Source: Armatimonadota bacterium (lineage in GTDB: Bacteria > Armatimonadota > Chthonomonadetes > Chthonomonadales > CAJBBX01). From it: DNA of 64,000 bases. The DNA is taken from assembly GCA_026392115.1 (NCBI GenBank), contig JAPLCQ010000071.1, positions 1 to 64,000 of the forward strand, read 5' to 3'. The notes below the pieces were generated by a model. That model worked only from the letters and a program-made list of their open reading frames with translations. It was not told the origin of the DNA and searched no databases. This document shows, in pieces, positions 48,275 through 57,285 of the stretch. Within the stretch, counting starts at the first letter, position 1. Each line of letters begins with the position of its first letter. The translations under genes were made by a program, and so were the position numbers.

Positions 48275-49597
48275 CTACAGGATGTAATCCGTGGCGGGAA
48301 TCTCGATGCGCGTCTTCTTCGTCATGGCCTCGTTGGCCCGGATGCCCGCCACCGCCGCCCGCAGGCCGTCCTTCCAGCCGCAGGAGACGGGCGCGCCGGT
48401 GCGGACGCTGTTGAAGAAGTCCTCCATCTCCAGCAGGTAGTCGTCCTTGCCCGCCACCGAACCGGTGATCACCTTTTCGCCCACCTTGGCGCCGGTGCCT
48501 CCCAGCTTCTTGGTGGCCTCGGGGTCCAGCTTCAGTCCGCTCTGGCCTCGGGCCCCGGTCTGCTTGTTGACCGGGTCCTTCATCCAGTCCTCGGCCTTGG
48601 CCGTGGGCTCGCGGTAGTACTGGCCGCCGCTCTCCTGCGACACGATGAGCGTGCCGTCCTTGCCCATGAACTGCTCATAGAAGCCGTCATACTGGTTCGT
48701 GGTGAGCGAGGTGTAGTTCAGCTTCACCTTGCTGGGGTACTCGTAGACGACCTCGACGTTGTCGAAGACCGTGCGACCGTCCTTCCAGTAATCGATCCCG
48801 CCGATGCCCACCACGGCGCAGGGCGCCTCGTCGAGGTACCAGTTGGCCACGTGAATCTGGTGAGTGCCCAACTCGGCCATGAGGCCCTGGGAGTACTCCT
48901 TGTAGAGGCGCCAGTTCCAGCGGCGATCCGTGCTGTCCGGGGGCACGGGAAGGCGCCGCCAGGAGCCGTTCCGGTTCCACTGGGCGCGGATGTGCGTGAC
49001 CTTGCCGCAGACCCTGGCCTTGTTCAGCAGCTCCCAGCCATGGTTGTAGATCAGGTTGGAGCGGCGCTGGTGGCCGATCTGGAGGATGCGCTTGCCCGCG
49101 ATGGCGGCCCGCGCCATGCGCTTGGCATCCTCGATGGTGTACGCCATCATCTTCTCGCAGAAGACGTGCTTGCCGGCCTTCAGCGCGTCGATGGCGATGG
49201 GCGCGTGCATGAAGAGGGGCGTGGCGATGAGCACAACCTCGATGTCGTTGCGCTGCAGGACGGCCCGATAGTCCGCGTAGCCCTTGGCGTCGGGACAGAG
49301 GGCCAGGGCCCGCTTCAGGTTGGGCTCGTAGTTGTCGCACAGCGCCACCATCTTGACGCCCGGGACGCTGAGGGCGCGCTTCAGGTCGAACGTGCCCTGA
49401 GAGCCGACGCCGATGAAGGCGCAGTTCACCGGGCGCGTCTCCTTCAGGCCCTCGGCGCGCCGCTCCTGCGCCAGGGCGGCCTGGTGGAGATCCAGCCCGA
49501 ACGCGGCGGCGATGGCGGCGCCCCCCTGCAACAGGTCGCGGCGGCTCACATCGCCGGTGGCGAACGACAGTTGCGGCTCGATGCGGTCGTTGCTCAT
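48275..49597 (-). CDS. Tat-exported Gfo/Idh/MocA oxidoreductase
   Basis: The protein has 440 residues. A twin-arginine signal (VSRRDLLQGGAAIAAAFG, about 17-34) implies folded export with NAD(P) bound. The Rossmann motif is AFIGVGSQGTFD (about 60-71). The usual EKP after the glycine-rich helix is here CEKMMAYTIEDAKRM (about 145-160), with Met for Pro. The C-terminal alpha/beta domain includes ELGTHQIHVANW. These proteins act on sugars or cyclitols. The start is ATG 49597 with a GGGGGA ribosome site. It is convergent with the GT4 gene. It is not GH109, as the GH109 signatures seen at 61289 are absent. Confidence 0.88.
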   Translation of the reverse strand: MSNDRIEPQLSFATGDVSRRDLLQGGAAIAAAFGLDLHQAALAQERRAEGLKETRPVNCAFIGVGSQGTFDLKRALSVPGVKMVALCDNYEPNLKRALALCPDAKGYADYRAVLQRNDIEVVLIATPLFMHAPIAIDALKAGKHVFCEKMMAYTIEDAKRMARAAIAGKRILQIGHQRRSNLIYNHGWELLNKARVCGKVTHIRAQWNRNGSWRRLPVPPDSTDRRWNWRLYKEYSQGLMAELGTHQIHVANWYLDEAPCAVVGIGGIDYWKDGRTVFDNVEVVYEYPSKVKLNYTSLTTNQYDGFYEQFMGKDGTLIVSQESGGQYYREPTAKAEDWMKDPVNKQTGARGQSGLKLDPEATKKLGGTGAKVGEKVITGSVAGKDDYLLEMEDFFNSVRTGAPVSCGWKDGLRAAVAGIRANEAMTKKTRIEIPATDYIL

Positions 49598-49927
49598 CTC
49601 AGTCCCCCCGATAGGAGCCCTAGCGCCTGGAGCGCACGGCGTATTGCAGACATAATACATCATGCGGCATCGGGCCGTCGCGGGAACCAACCGACGCCTG
49701 AAGCCGTCAGTAACGGTGGCGACGGCCCACGGGCAACTACCGAGCCGCAAGGGGACATAGTGGTCCCGGTCGCACGATGTCGGTCCAGTGTGTTTTGTTA
49801 TGGCAGCCATGTTGCTCCCGCGGTAGACGTCTTGCTCGTTTCTGATAGGAACTGCCATGCCCAGCTGCACGCAGAGCGTTGCGTCGAAGCCTTGCCCGCG
49901 CCCATGGGCGCCGTCTGGTGGCCTGCT
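49598..49927. other. Non-coding gap between divergent genes
   Basis: In this 330-bp gap I see only a weak TATTAT -10-like box on the minus strand near 49652-49657 for the Gfo/Idh/MocA gene. The long plus-strand reading frame through here is not supported by composition except in its last 93 codons. Confidence 0.5.
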
Positions 49928-50209
49928 ATGAGCGACCGCTACGTCAATTGCCCCAAGTGCCTGTACGTCAGCGCCGAGTTGCGCGGCATCAACTGGCGCA
50001 CGGTCTGCCGCATCGCCCTTGCCGTGATTCTGATGGGGATCCTGCTCATCGAGGCGATGCTTCGCGACTACCAGTTTCTCAGCCATATCATCGCCACGGC
50101 GCCCGCCACCCTGCTGCTGCTGATCGGCTCGTTCATCCTCCCGGTGCCGTGGGTCTATTGCCCGCGCTGCGCCGAGGAGCGCGCCAAGGCCCGGCGTAAG
50201 AAGGAATGA
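49928..50209 (+). CDS. Small membrane-hairpin protein with split zinc ribbon
   Basis: The protein has 93 residues and no named family that I recognise. C8-P-K-C11 lies at the N-terminus and C78-P-R-C81 near the C-terminus, separated by two membrane spans (about 26-43 and 56-76). Both CxxC pairs thus end up on the same membrane face and could share one zinc ion; with a Lys/Arg-rich tail (EERAKARRKKE) that face is probably the cytoplasm. Only the last 93 codons of a longer open frame are counted as real, starting at ATG 49928. It overlaps the next gene (ATGA), which also carries a CxxC. Confidence 0.55.
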   Translation: MSDRYVNCPKCLYVSAELRGINWRTVCRIALAVILMGILLIEAMLRDYQFLSHIIATAPATLLLLIGSFILPVPWVYCPRCAEERAKARRKKE

Positions 50210-50643
50210 TCCGCCGCCTGCTGCTGCTCGGGTTGCTCCTGGCCGCCGTGCCCGCCGCGGCGGGTCCGCCCGGCAAGTCCTCGCCGAGCCGCCGGGTGAC
50301 CGTGACCTTCCTCCACCGCGACGTCCGTTGCCGCGACTGCCTGCGCATGGAGCAGTGGGGCCGCGACGCCGTGGTCTCGGTCTTCGCGCCGGAATTGGCA
50401 TCGGGAGCCATGGCATGGCGCGTGGTGAACCTGGATGCGGACGACAACCTTCGCCTGAAGCACGAGTACAGCCTCCGCACCTCGTCCCTGGTACTCGTTG
50501 AAACAGCGGGCGACAAGCGGGTAAGGTGGAGCCGTCTGGATGGCGCGTGGGGGTTGCTGAAGAGCCGTCGGGCCTTCACGACCTACCTCACCGCGTCGAT
50601 CCGGTCGTTCAGGCGCGAGCCGGGCCCCTCCGCGACGCCGTAG
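50206..50643 (+). CDS. ArsF-like thioredoxin-fold secreted protein
   Basis: The protein has 145 residues with a signal peptide (about 1-20). The mature part begins VTVTFLHRDVRCRDCLRMEQ with the redox-type pair C42-R-D-C45, then WRVVNLDADDNLRLKHEYSL and SSLVLVE, matching proteins I recall as the nitrophenyl nitroreductase subunit ArsF family, a thioredoxin-like fold. Function of the family is not established in most genomes. It overlaps the zinc-ribbon membrane gene and precedes the GH123-like gene by 33 bp, forming a three-gene run. A redox or metal-handling role at the membrane is inference. Confidence 0.7.
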   Translation: MIRRLLLLGLLLAAVPAAAGPPGKSSPSRRVTVTFLHRDVRCRDCLRMEQWGRDAVVSVFAPELASGAMAWRVVNLDADDNLRLKHEYSLRTSSLVLVETAGDKRVRWSRLDGAWGLLKSRRAFTTYLTASIRSFRREPGPSATP

Positions 50644-50676
50644 GCCGGGCGGGCCGCGCCGGAAAGGCGTGCCGCC

Positions 50677-53600
50677 ATGATCCTCCCGCTCCTCGCCTGC
50701 CTCGCGCTCGCCGGCTCGCCGTCGCCATGGAAGCACCCCCTCGCCCTGGGCGGCGGCGGGGTCTGGCGCCTGCGCGTCCCCGTCACGGTCCGCAACGCCG
50801 GCGCCCGCGCGGCGACGGGCGCGCCCGTCGCCATTCGCGTCGGAGACGGCCCCGGTGAGCTGCATGTGACCGGGCAGGAAGCCGCGACGCTCCGAGTGAC
50901 CGACGCCTCCGGGGTCGAGATGCTGCACGACATCGTGGGTCCCACCGGCGCTCCGGCTCGGACAGGCGCGCTTCGACCGGGTTCCACCGTGGTGATCCCC
51001 GCGGAGTGCCCCGCCGGCGCCCAGGCTGTCTACTACGTCTACTGCGCCAACCCGTCCGCCTGGGCCGTGCCCGACTGGCTCGAGAGCGGCGGTTCGTTGC
51101 GCAACGGCGGCTTGGAGGAGGGCGAGGGCGCCGTCCCCGCGGGCTGGACCCACGACGCCGCCGACTCGGCCCACCGCGCCGAATGGTCCACCGAGGACCC
51201 GCACACGGGCCGCCGATGCCTGAAGACCGTGGTCGGCGAGGGCGCCGAGCCCTCCTGGATCGCCACGCGCCAGAGCGGCATCCGCATCGAGGGCGGCTCG
51301 CGGTACCGGATGAGCGCCTGGGTGCGCGCCGAGGGCGTGCGGGGCCTCTGCGGCTGGTACATCCACCTGGGCACGGCGGCGAACCCCATGATCGATTCAC
51401 CCATGCTGAGCGCGGGGGAGGGCTCCTTCGGCTGGAGGCGGGTGCAGACCGAGTTCACGGCCCCCGCCGAAGCCGACCGGGCCGACCTGGGCACGGTCCT
51501 TCGGGGCACGGGCGCCGCGTGGTTCGACGACCTGGAGCTTGCGCGGCTGGACGCGGGCGCGCCCGCCCTCTCCGCCGAGGCCGGCGAGCCGGAGAAGCTG
51601 GGCGTAACCGCCGCCGCGATCCGGACGCCCTGGCCGTCGGAGCCGCGCCCCGAGGCGTCCGCCCGCCTGCGCACACCCATCCGCCTGCTCAACACATCCA
51701 ACCGGCCCACCGAGGGCATCGTCTGCGTCGAAGCTCCCGCCGTCCTATCGCGCATGCAGACGCCCGGCGCCGGGCTTCGGATCGTCGCCGACGGCAAGCT
51801 CACGCCCTGCTACCGCCTCCGCGACGTGCTGCTGCTCAAGGCGGCGGCGCCGGCCCACACGGAGCGGATGTTCCACGCCTACGTCATGCCCGCCGCATCG
51901 CCCGTGCGGGGCGCCGCACGCACCGCGGTGCAGTACGCCCTGAACCCGGCCGTGCCCGGCGGCGCGAACGTGGCCGCGGGCGGCATGTCGGTGAAGGAGT
52001 ACGCCGCGCTGCTGGCCGCCGTGCCGTCGCTCGTGAGGAACGGCGGGTTCGAGGAGGGCGCGGGCTCCCCGACGGGCTGGCAGGGCGGCTCCGAGGGCGA
52101 GAAGCCGGCCGGGACGGAGATGACGACCGTGGACGGCGGCCTCTTCGGCAAGCGGTGCGCCCGCATCGCCGTACCGGCCGGCGCCACGCCCAGTTGGACC
52201 GGTTGGCGGCAGGATGTGCCCGTCCGCCCCAACCGGACGTACCTCTACGCCGCGTGGCTCCGGTGCAAGGGGCTCTCCGGCGGAGTGCAGCTCCACGCGC
52301 ACATGCGGACGGCCTCGGGCGACCTCTGCAAGCAGAACGCCATGGTCGGCGCGGGGCCGCCCATCTCCGGCGACCAGGGCTGGACGCTCATCACCGGCCT
52401 CTTCCGCACGCCGGACGACTGCGCCATCTTCCAGGTCCACCTGACCATGATGGCCACCGGCTCCGTCTGGCACGACGGCGTGCTGCTGACCGAGGTGCAG
52501 CCCGCCGAGGCGCTCCCTTCGGAGAGCCGCCCGGAGCCCGGCCGCGGCGTGACCGCCTGGGCGGTCAATCCCATCGTTAAGGTCTTCCGGGAGGAGACGC
52601 CCCGCGCCGCCGCCACCCTCGCGGCGGTCACCGCGGCGGGCGGCGAGCAGGAACCAGTACAGGTGGCGCTGCGCTCAGGTCGGGCCATGGGCGGCGTACG
52701 CGTGGTCGTGGATCCGCCTACGGGCCCGCACGGCCAGAAGCTGGATCGGTACGAAGTGGGGCTCGTGGGCTACGTGCCCATCGACCACGCGACCAACTAC
52801 TACAGCGACCGGGGACCCGCGTACACGCGGAAGGTCCCCAATGCGCCGGCCGGGTCCGACGGCTGGCCCGGCTGGTGGCCCGACCCCATCCTGCCCGTCG
52901 ACCGCTTCGACCTCGCCGCCGACCGCACACAGCCGGTATGGGTCACGTTCAGCATCCCGCGCGGCTGTCCGGCGGGGCTCTACAAGGGCGCCGTACGGTT
53001 CGTGGCCCAGGGCAAGGACGTGGCGCGCATGCCCGTCACCGTCCGGGTCTGGGGCTTCGACCTGCCCCGGCGACCCAGCCTCAAGGCGATCTACGACTGC
53101 CGCCAGGGCGGGCCCATGTGGCAACAGCCCGGCAAGAGCGAGCAGGAGGTCCGGCAGGCGTTCTGGCGCTTCATGTCCGACCGGCGCATCTGCCCCGACT
53201 CCGTGAAGCCCGATCCCGAGTTCCGCATGACCGGCGGCGTCGTCGCCGCCGATTTCACCGAGTACGACAAAGCCGCCCGGGTCTACTTCGACGAACTGCA
53301 TCTGCCGCACTCCTACACGCCCTGGTTCTTCTACTCGTTCGGCTGGGGCCATCTGCCCGCCGAGAAGCTGGGCATCCAGCCCTACGCGGGCGTCTACCCC
53401 TTCGAGGGCGCCGACCGCCGGAAGTTGAACCCCGCATACAAGAAGGCCTACCAGGACGCCCTGCGCCTGTTCTGGAACCACGTCAAGGAGAAGGGCTGGG
53501 CTGATCGGATCACGCTCTACATCTCCGACGAGCCCTTCGACACCGACGCCAAGATTCGCGACCAGATGCTGGCGGTCTGCGAGGCGATCCGCGAAGTCGA

Positions 53601-54264
53601 CCCGGCCATTCCCATCTACAGCAGCACATGGCACCACCAGCCGGCATGGGACGGAGCCCTGAGCGTGTGGGGCATCGGCCACTACGGCGTCGTGCCGGAG
53701 GCCACGATGCGGCGCATCCAGTCCGGCGGCGCGACGATCTGGTGGACCACCGACGGCCAGATGTGCACCGACACGCCCTACTGCGCCATCGAGCGGCTGC
53801 TGCCGCACTACGCGTTCAAGTACGGCGCGGCGGCCTACGAGTTCTGGGGGATCGACTGGCTCACCTACGACCCCTACCAGCGCGGCTGGCACCAGTTCCT
53901 GATGCACGACTTCGGCCCAGGCGTGCCGAAGGAGTACGTCCGCTATCCCAACGGCGACGGCTTCCTGGCGTACCCGCCCGGACCCCGCAAGCTGAACCGC
54001 CCGGTGACGAGCGTTCGTCTGGAGCAGGCCCGCGAAGGCATGGAGGACTACGAGATTCTCACGCTCCTGCGAAGCCGCATCGAAGCCGCCCGGGTGGCGG
54101 GCAAACCCACGGCCGCCGCGGAGAGGGCGCTGGCCATGGCCCGGGCTCTGGTAAGCTCCCCGTGTGACATCGGTCGCTACTCGACCCGTATACTGCCAAG
54201 TCCCGACCGCGTGCCGGCAGTGAAGGCAGCGGCGGCGGCGGCCATCGAGGCGCTGCGCATATGA
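50677..54264 (+). CDS. GH123/DUF4091-type secreted glycoside hydrolase-like protein
   Basis: The protein has 1195 residues with a signal-like N-terminus (1-14). Two carbohydrate-binding beta-sandwich modules are recognisable by the same lead-in: NGGLEEGEGAVPAGW (about 144) and NGGFEEGAGSPTGW (about 455), then a linker. The DUF4091 catalytic-type domain covers about 640-1195, with IYDCRQGG, TLYISDEPFDTDAKI near 945-960 including the adjacent acids D951-E952, which in GH123 beta-N-acetylgalactosaminidases act by substrate assistance, and a TSVRLEQAREGMEDYEIL tail. Substrate is unproven: GH123 supports GalNAc, but DUF4091 proteins vary. It follows the ArsF-like gene on the same strand. Confidence 0.8.
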   Translation: MILPLLACLALAGSPSPWKHPLALGGGGVWRLRVPVTVRNAGARAATGAPVAIRVGDGPGELHVTGQEAATLRVTDASGVEMLHDIVGPTGAPARTGALRPGSTVVIPAECPAGAQAVYYVYCANPSAWAVPDWLESGGSLRNGGLEEGEGAVPAGWTHDAADSAHRAEWSTEDPHTGRRCLKTVVGEGAEPSWIATRQSGIRIEGGSRYRMSAWVRAEGVRGLCGWYIHLGTAANPMIDSPMLSAGEGSFGWRRVQTEFTAPAEADRADLGTVLRGTGAAWFDDLELARLDAGAPALSAEAGEPEKLGVTAAAIRTPWPSEPRPEASARLRTPIRLLNTSNRPTEGIVCVEAPAVLSRMQTPGAGLRIVADGKLTPCYRLRDVLLLKAAAPAHTERMFHAYVMPAASPVRGAARTAVQYALNPAVPGGANVAAGGMSVKEYAALLAAVPSLVRNGGFEEGAGSPTGWQGGSEGEKPAGTEMTTVDGGLFGKRCARIAVPAGATPSWTGWRQDVPVRPNRTYLYAAWLRCKGLSGGVQLHAHMRTASGDLCKQNAMVGAGPPISGDQGWTLITGLFRTPDDCAIFQVHLTMMATGSVWHDGVLLTEVQPAEALPSESRPEPGRGVTAWAVNPIVKVFREETPRAAATLAAVTAAGGEQEPVQVALRSGRAMGGVRVVVDPPTGPHGQKLDRYEVGLVGYVPIDHATNYYSDRGPAYTRKVPNAPAGSDGWPGWWPDPILPVDRFDLAADRTQPVWVTFSIPRGCPAGLYKGAVRFVAQGKDVARMPVTVRVWGFDLPRRPSLKAIYDCRQGGPMWQQPGKSEQEVRQAFWRFMSDRRICPDSVKPDPEFRMTGGVVAADFTEYDKAARVYFDELHLPHSYTPWFFYSFGWGHLPAEKLGIQPYAGVYPFEGADRRKLNPAYKKAYQDALRLFWNHVKEKGWADRITLYISDEPFDTDAKIRDQMLAVCEAIREVDPAIPIYSSTWHHQPAWDGALSVWGIGHYGVVPEATMRRIQSGGATIWWTTDGQMCTDTPYCAIERLLPHYAFKYGAAAYEFWGIDWLTYDPYQRGWHQFLMHDFGPGVPKEYVRYPNGDGFLAYPPGPRKLNRPVTSVRLEQAREGMEDYEILTLLRSRIEAARVAGKPTAAAERALAMARALVSSPCDIGRYSTRILPSPDRVPAVKAAAAAAIEALRI

Positions 54265-54379
54265 CGCTGCAACCGGCACGGCGTGCGGCGCCGACGGCGG
54301 AACGGGCGAGCCGGCTCGGGGTAGTATCTGTTCCTGTGCCTATCGGCGTGCCGGGCGGTCGGCGAGATGGAGGGGGGCG

Positions 54380-54610
54380 ATGACCCATACCCTTACGGCA
54401 GTATACGACGGCAGCGTGTTCCGGCCCGACGGCGACGTTCCAGTGGCGGCGAACAGCCGGTGCCGGATCACGGTTGAGTGGGCTTCCGCCCCGGCTCAGG
54501 AATCCGTGCTCGACGCGCTCACGGCGCTGGCGGGTACGCTGGACCAACCGGCGGACTGGTCGGTCGAACATGATCACTATATCTATGGCACAGCCAAGCG
54601 CGGCGCATGA
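54380..54610 (+). CDS. AF2212-like antitoxin
   Basis: The protein has 76 residues. It begins THTLTAVYDGSVFRPDGDVP and continues CRITVEW, a pattern of the AF2212/DUF104-type antitoxin family (a short beta hairpin core). The tail is acidic/mixed and could wrap the toxin. A long GGAGGGGGG site lies two bases before ATG 54380, a tight spacing. Its stop overlaps the PIN toxin start (ATGA), so the pair is cotranslated. Confidence 0.7.
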   Translation: MTHTLTAVYDGSVFRPDGDVPVAANSRCRITVEWASAPAQESVLDALTALAGTLDQPADWSVEHDHYIYGTAKRGA

Positions 54611-55047
54611 TGCTGCCGGCGCCTGACGCGGTCCTGTTGGATACGGCCTATGTGCAGGCGCTGCTGAGCAGACGTGACGATTATCATGACGCCGCTCTGC
54701 GATGGCGCGCAGTCGCACGGCCGAACACGCGCTACTTCGTGACCGATGCCGTGCTCGTGGAGGTCGGCAATGCCCTGAGCGCCGTGAACCGGGCGGCCGC
54801 GGCATCGTTCATAGACAGCTGTTTCGTTGCCCCGGACATCAGCATCGTTGCGTGCGACGCCGCGTTGCTGCGCGAGTCGCTGAGCCTCTACTCCGGCCAT
54901 ACGGACAAGACGTGGGGGTTCACCGACTGCATCTCCTTCACGGCGATGCGTCGTTTGAACCTGACGGCCGCGCTCACGACCGACCGGCATTTCATTCAGG
55001 CCGGTTTCCGGGCACTGATGCGTGAGCTCAGGGAAAGCCGCATATGA
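54607..55047 (+). CDS. VapC-like PIN-domain toxin
   Basis: The protein has 146 residues. The PIN metal ligands can be placed at D12 (VLLDTAYVQALL), E52 (VLVEVGNAL), D107 (WGFTDCISFTAM) and D126 (LTTDRHF). The WGFTDCISF motif is typical of this VapC subgroup. It would cleave RNA when the overlapping antitoxin is lost. It lies inside a glycosidase-rich region and is the second such pair in the window. Confidence 0.85.
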   Translation: MMLPAPDAVLLDTAYVQALLSRRDDYHDAALRWRAVARPNTRYFVTDAVLVEVGNALSAVNRAAAASFIDSCFVAPDISIVACDAALLRESLSLYSGHTDKTWGFTDCISFTAMRRLNLTAALTTDRHFIQAGFRALMRELRESRI

Positions 55048-55113
55048 CCCGGCAGCTTCGGGCTTCCGGGTCCGTCGCCTGCCACATGACAACGTTGGAT
55101 GGAGGCTCTGCAC

Positions 55114-57258
55114 ATGTTCCTGCGCATATCGGCTCTTGTCGCCATGATCTGTGTGTCGCGCATCGCTGCCGCTGACGTCTCGCGCAAGGATGTCCTGATC
55201 GGTCCCGATTCGCTCGAAGCCGCCCTTACCGGCTGGGAGAGGCGGGGCGATGCGAAGTTCGAGGCGGAGGCCGCCGGCGGACCCGACGGGAAGGCCGCGC
55301 TCCGCATCACCATCGCGCCGGGCGTTGAGCTGAAGTGGCAGCAGGCGGCCCGAACCCTCACCGACGAGGTGCGGCCGGGCGACGCGTTCCAGGCTTCGGC
55401 CTTCGTGCGCACGGAAGGCGTCACCGACGGCACCGGGGCCTACATGGCCGCGGAGTTCCTGGCCGAAGGCGACAGCCGCGCCGGCATCGCCCACAGCGCC
55501 GTCTCCATCGGCAACGGCGCCAAGGACTGGCAGAGGCTCACCGCCGAGGGCGTGGCGCCGGCCGGAACCCGCGCCGTGCGGCTCAGCCTCATCCTCAACT
55601 CCCACGCCACCGCCAGGTTCGCCGCGCCGGAGCTTGTGCGCACGGGCCGGATGACGCCGTGGCCCGACCTGGGCTCCTCCGTCCGCACGGTGAAGATCCG
55701 CGGCGACAAGCCCGTTCAGTCGGCCTTCGCCGGCGTCGGCTTCCACGCATTCCAACACTCGCACCCCGGCATCACCGACGATGAGATGAACGAGGTGGTC
55801 TACAAGCGCTGGCGCGAGTTGCGCCCCTCCTTCGTGCGGCTGAACGACGAGTACGACTGGAAGCCCGACAAGTGGAGCGACGTGGTCCGGCACCTGCGCC
55901 ACATGCAGGCCACGAACACGGAGATGTACCTCTGCTCCTGGAACCCGCCCGTGGTGAAGAGCGACGCGGAGTTGCGCGCCTGGGCCTCCAAGGTCGCCGA
56001 CAACCTGCAGTACCTGGTGAAGACCAAGGGCATCAAGCAGGTCAAGTGGTACTGCATGTCCAACGAGCTCTCGCTCAACGGCTGGGGCGCCATGGCGCAG
56101 GACCTGCCCACCTTCAAGAAGTACCACGCGGCACTCCACACCGAGATCGCCAAGCGCCGCCTGCCCGTGGGCCTGCTGGCCACCGACGCCTCGCCCGTGG
56201 AGTACTGGCACACGCTGGACTGGGCGGCCAAGAACATGGACGCCGTGACCGAGGTCTACGGCGGGCACCACTACTTCAACAACCAGCCGCCGGACGACGA
56301 GCGCTTCTACCCCTGGTGGCTGGAGAAGCTGAAGGGCGCGGTGGCGGTCGCCGGGAGCAAGGGCAAGCAGTTCATCCTGGGCGAGTTCGGTTCCAAGCAG
56401 GACGGCGCCACGGTGAACGGCGTGAAGATGGACCGCTGCATCTACTACGAGACCTCCATGGAGCCCATGGTGGGCCTCCAGATCGCCGAGTCCGCCATCG
56501 CCGCGATGAACGCGGGCGTGCGGGCCCTCGGCTACTGGACCTTCATGGACTTCCCGGACGACTACTCGACCAGCTACAAGAACAAGTGGGGCCTCTTCCG
56601 CTGGACCATCGACGACAAGTCCACCCGGGCGCCCTACTACGGCTACGGGCTCATGACCCGCTACTTCCGAGGCCCCGCCGCCACCTACCCCGTCGAGTGC
56701 GCCGATCCGCGCCTACGCGTCGCCGCCCTGCGGAGCTCCGCGGGAAAGTGGTCGGTCGCGGTGGTCAACCGCGGCTCCGGCGCGGCTCCGCTTCGCGTCA
56801 GCCTGCCGGCGGGCGCGGCGGGGCAGGCCTTCCGCAAGTACATCTACGACCCGGCCCGCGTGAAGCAGAACCGTTTCGGCGACATGCCTCCGTACGCTGC
56901 CGTTGTGAAGGCGCAGGCACAGACGCTGACCGACTCGGTAGGTTCCATGAGCCTGACGGTCTACACCACCGACTACGACGCCGTGCCGCCGGCGGCGCCG
57001 CGGGCGCTGTCCGTCGATCCCATCGGCGCAGGCGATATCCGGTTGACCTGGAAGCCCTCGCCGGACGCCGACGTCTGCTACTACCGGGTCTACCGCGGAC
57101 CGAAGGCCGACTTCGCGCCCGCGCCGCAGTACCAGATCGCCAGCACCATCGCCCTGACCTACGTCGATGCGAACGTGGTCTTTACGGCGCCCATGCACTA
57201 CAAGATCGTGGCCGTGGACAACTCGGGCAACGCCGGGCCCGCCGCGGCGCCGAAGTAG
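55114..57258 (+). CDS. Secreted clan-A glycoside hydrolase with fibronectin III tail
   Basis: The protein has 714 residues with a signal peptide (1-20). Residues 25-185 are a carbohydrate-binding beta-sandwich. The (beta/alpha)8 barrel (about 200-540) has acid/base E318 in WYCMSNELSLNG and nucleophile E424 in FILGEFGSKQ, matching retaining clan A enzymes (GH5/GH39/GH51-like; family not decided). A small beta domain follows. The C-terminal part (about 620-710) is a fibronectin III domain with LTWKPSPDADVCYYRVYRG. ATG 55114 is chosen over 55099 because GGAGG lies eight bases upstream. The beta-helix gene follows after 27 bp, so they are probably cotranscribed. Confidence 0.8.
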   Translation: MFLRISALVAMICVSRIAAADVSRKDVLIGPDSLEAALTGWERRGDAKFEAEAAGGPDGKAALRITIAPGVELKWQQAARTLTDEVRPGDAFQASAFVRTEGVTDGTGAYMAAEFLAEGDSRAGIAHSAVSIGNGAKDWQRLTAEGVAPAGTRAVRLSLILNSHATARFAAPELVRTGRMTPWPDLGSSVRTVKIRGDKPVQSAFAGVGFHAFQHSHPGITDDEMNEVVYKRWRELRPSFVRLNDEYDWKPDKWSDVVRHLRHMQATNTEMYLCSWNPPVVKSDAELRAWASKVADNLQYLVKTKGIKQVKWYCMSNELSLNGWGAMAQDLPTFKKYHAALHTEIAKRRLPVGLLATDASPVEYWHTLDWAAKNMDAVTEVYGGHHYFNNQPPDDERFYPWWLEKLKGAVAVAGSKGKQFILGEFGSKQDGATVNGVKMDRCIYYETSMEPMVGLQIAESAIAAMNAGVRALGYWTFMDFPDDYSTSYKNKWGLFRWTIDDKSTRAPYYGYGLMTRYFRGPAATYPVECADPRLRVAALRSSAGKWSVAVVNRGSGAAPLRVSLPAGAAGQAFRKYIYDPARVKQNRFGDMPPYAAVVKAQAQTLTDSVGSMSLTVYTTDYDAVPPAAPRALSVDPIGAGDIRLTWKPSPDADVCYYRVYRGPKADFAPAPQYQIASTIALTYVDANVVFTAPMHYKIVAVDNSGNAGPAAAPK

Positions 57259-57285
57259 CCCACGCCCCGCCGAAGGAGGCCCACC

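Noticed and set aside
48851-49927. Upstream extension of the small zinc-ribbon protein to a 452-residue frame
   Set aside because: The upstream codons are antisense to a well-supported Gfo/Idh/MocA gene, and ATG 49928 fits the membrane-hairpin protein.
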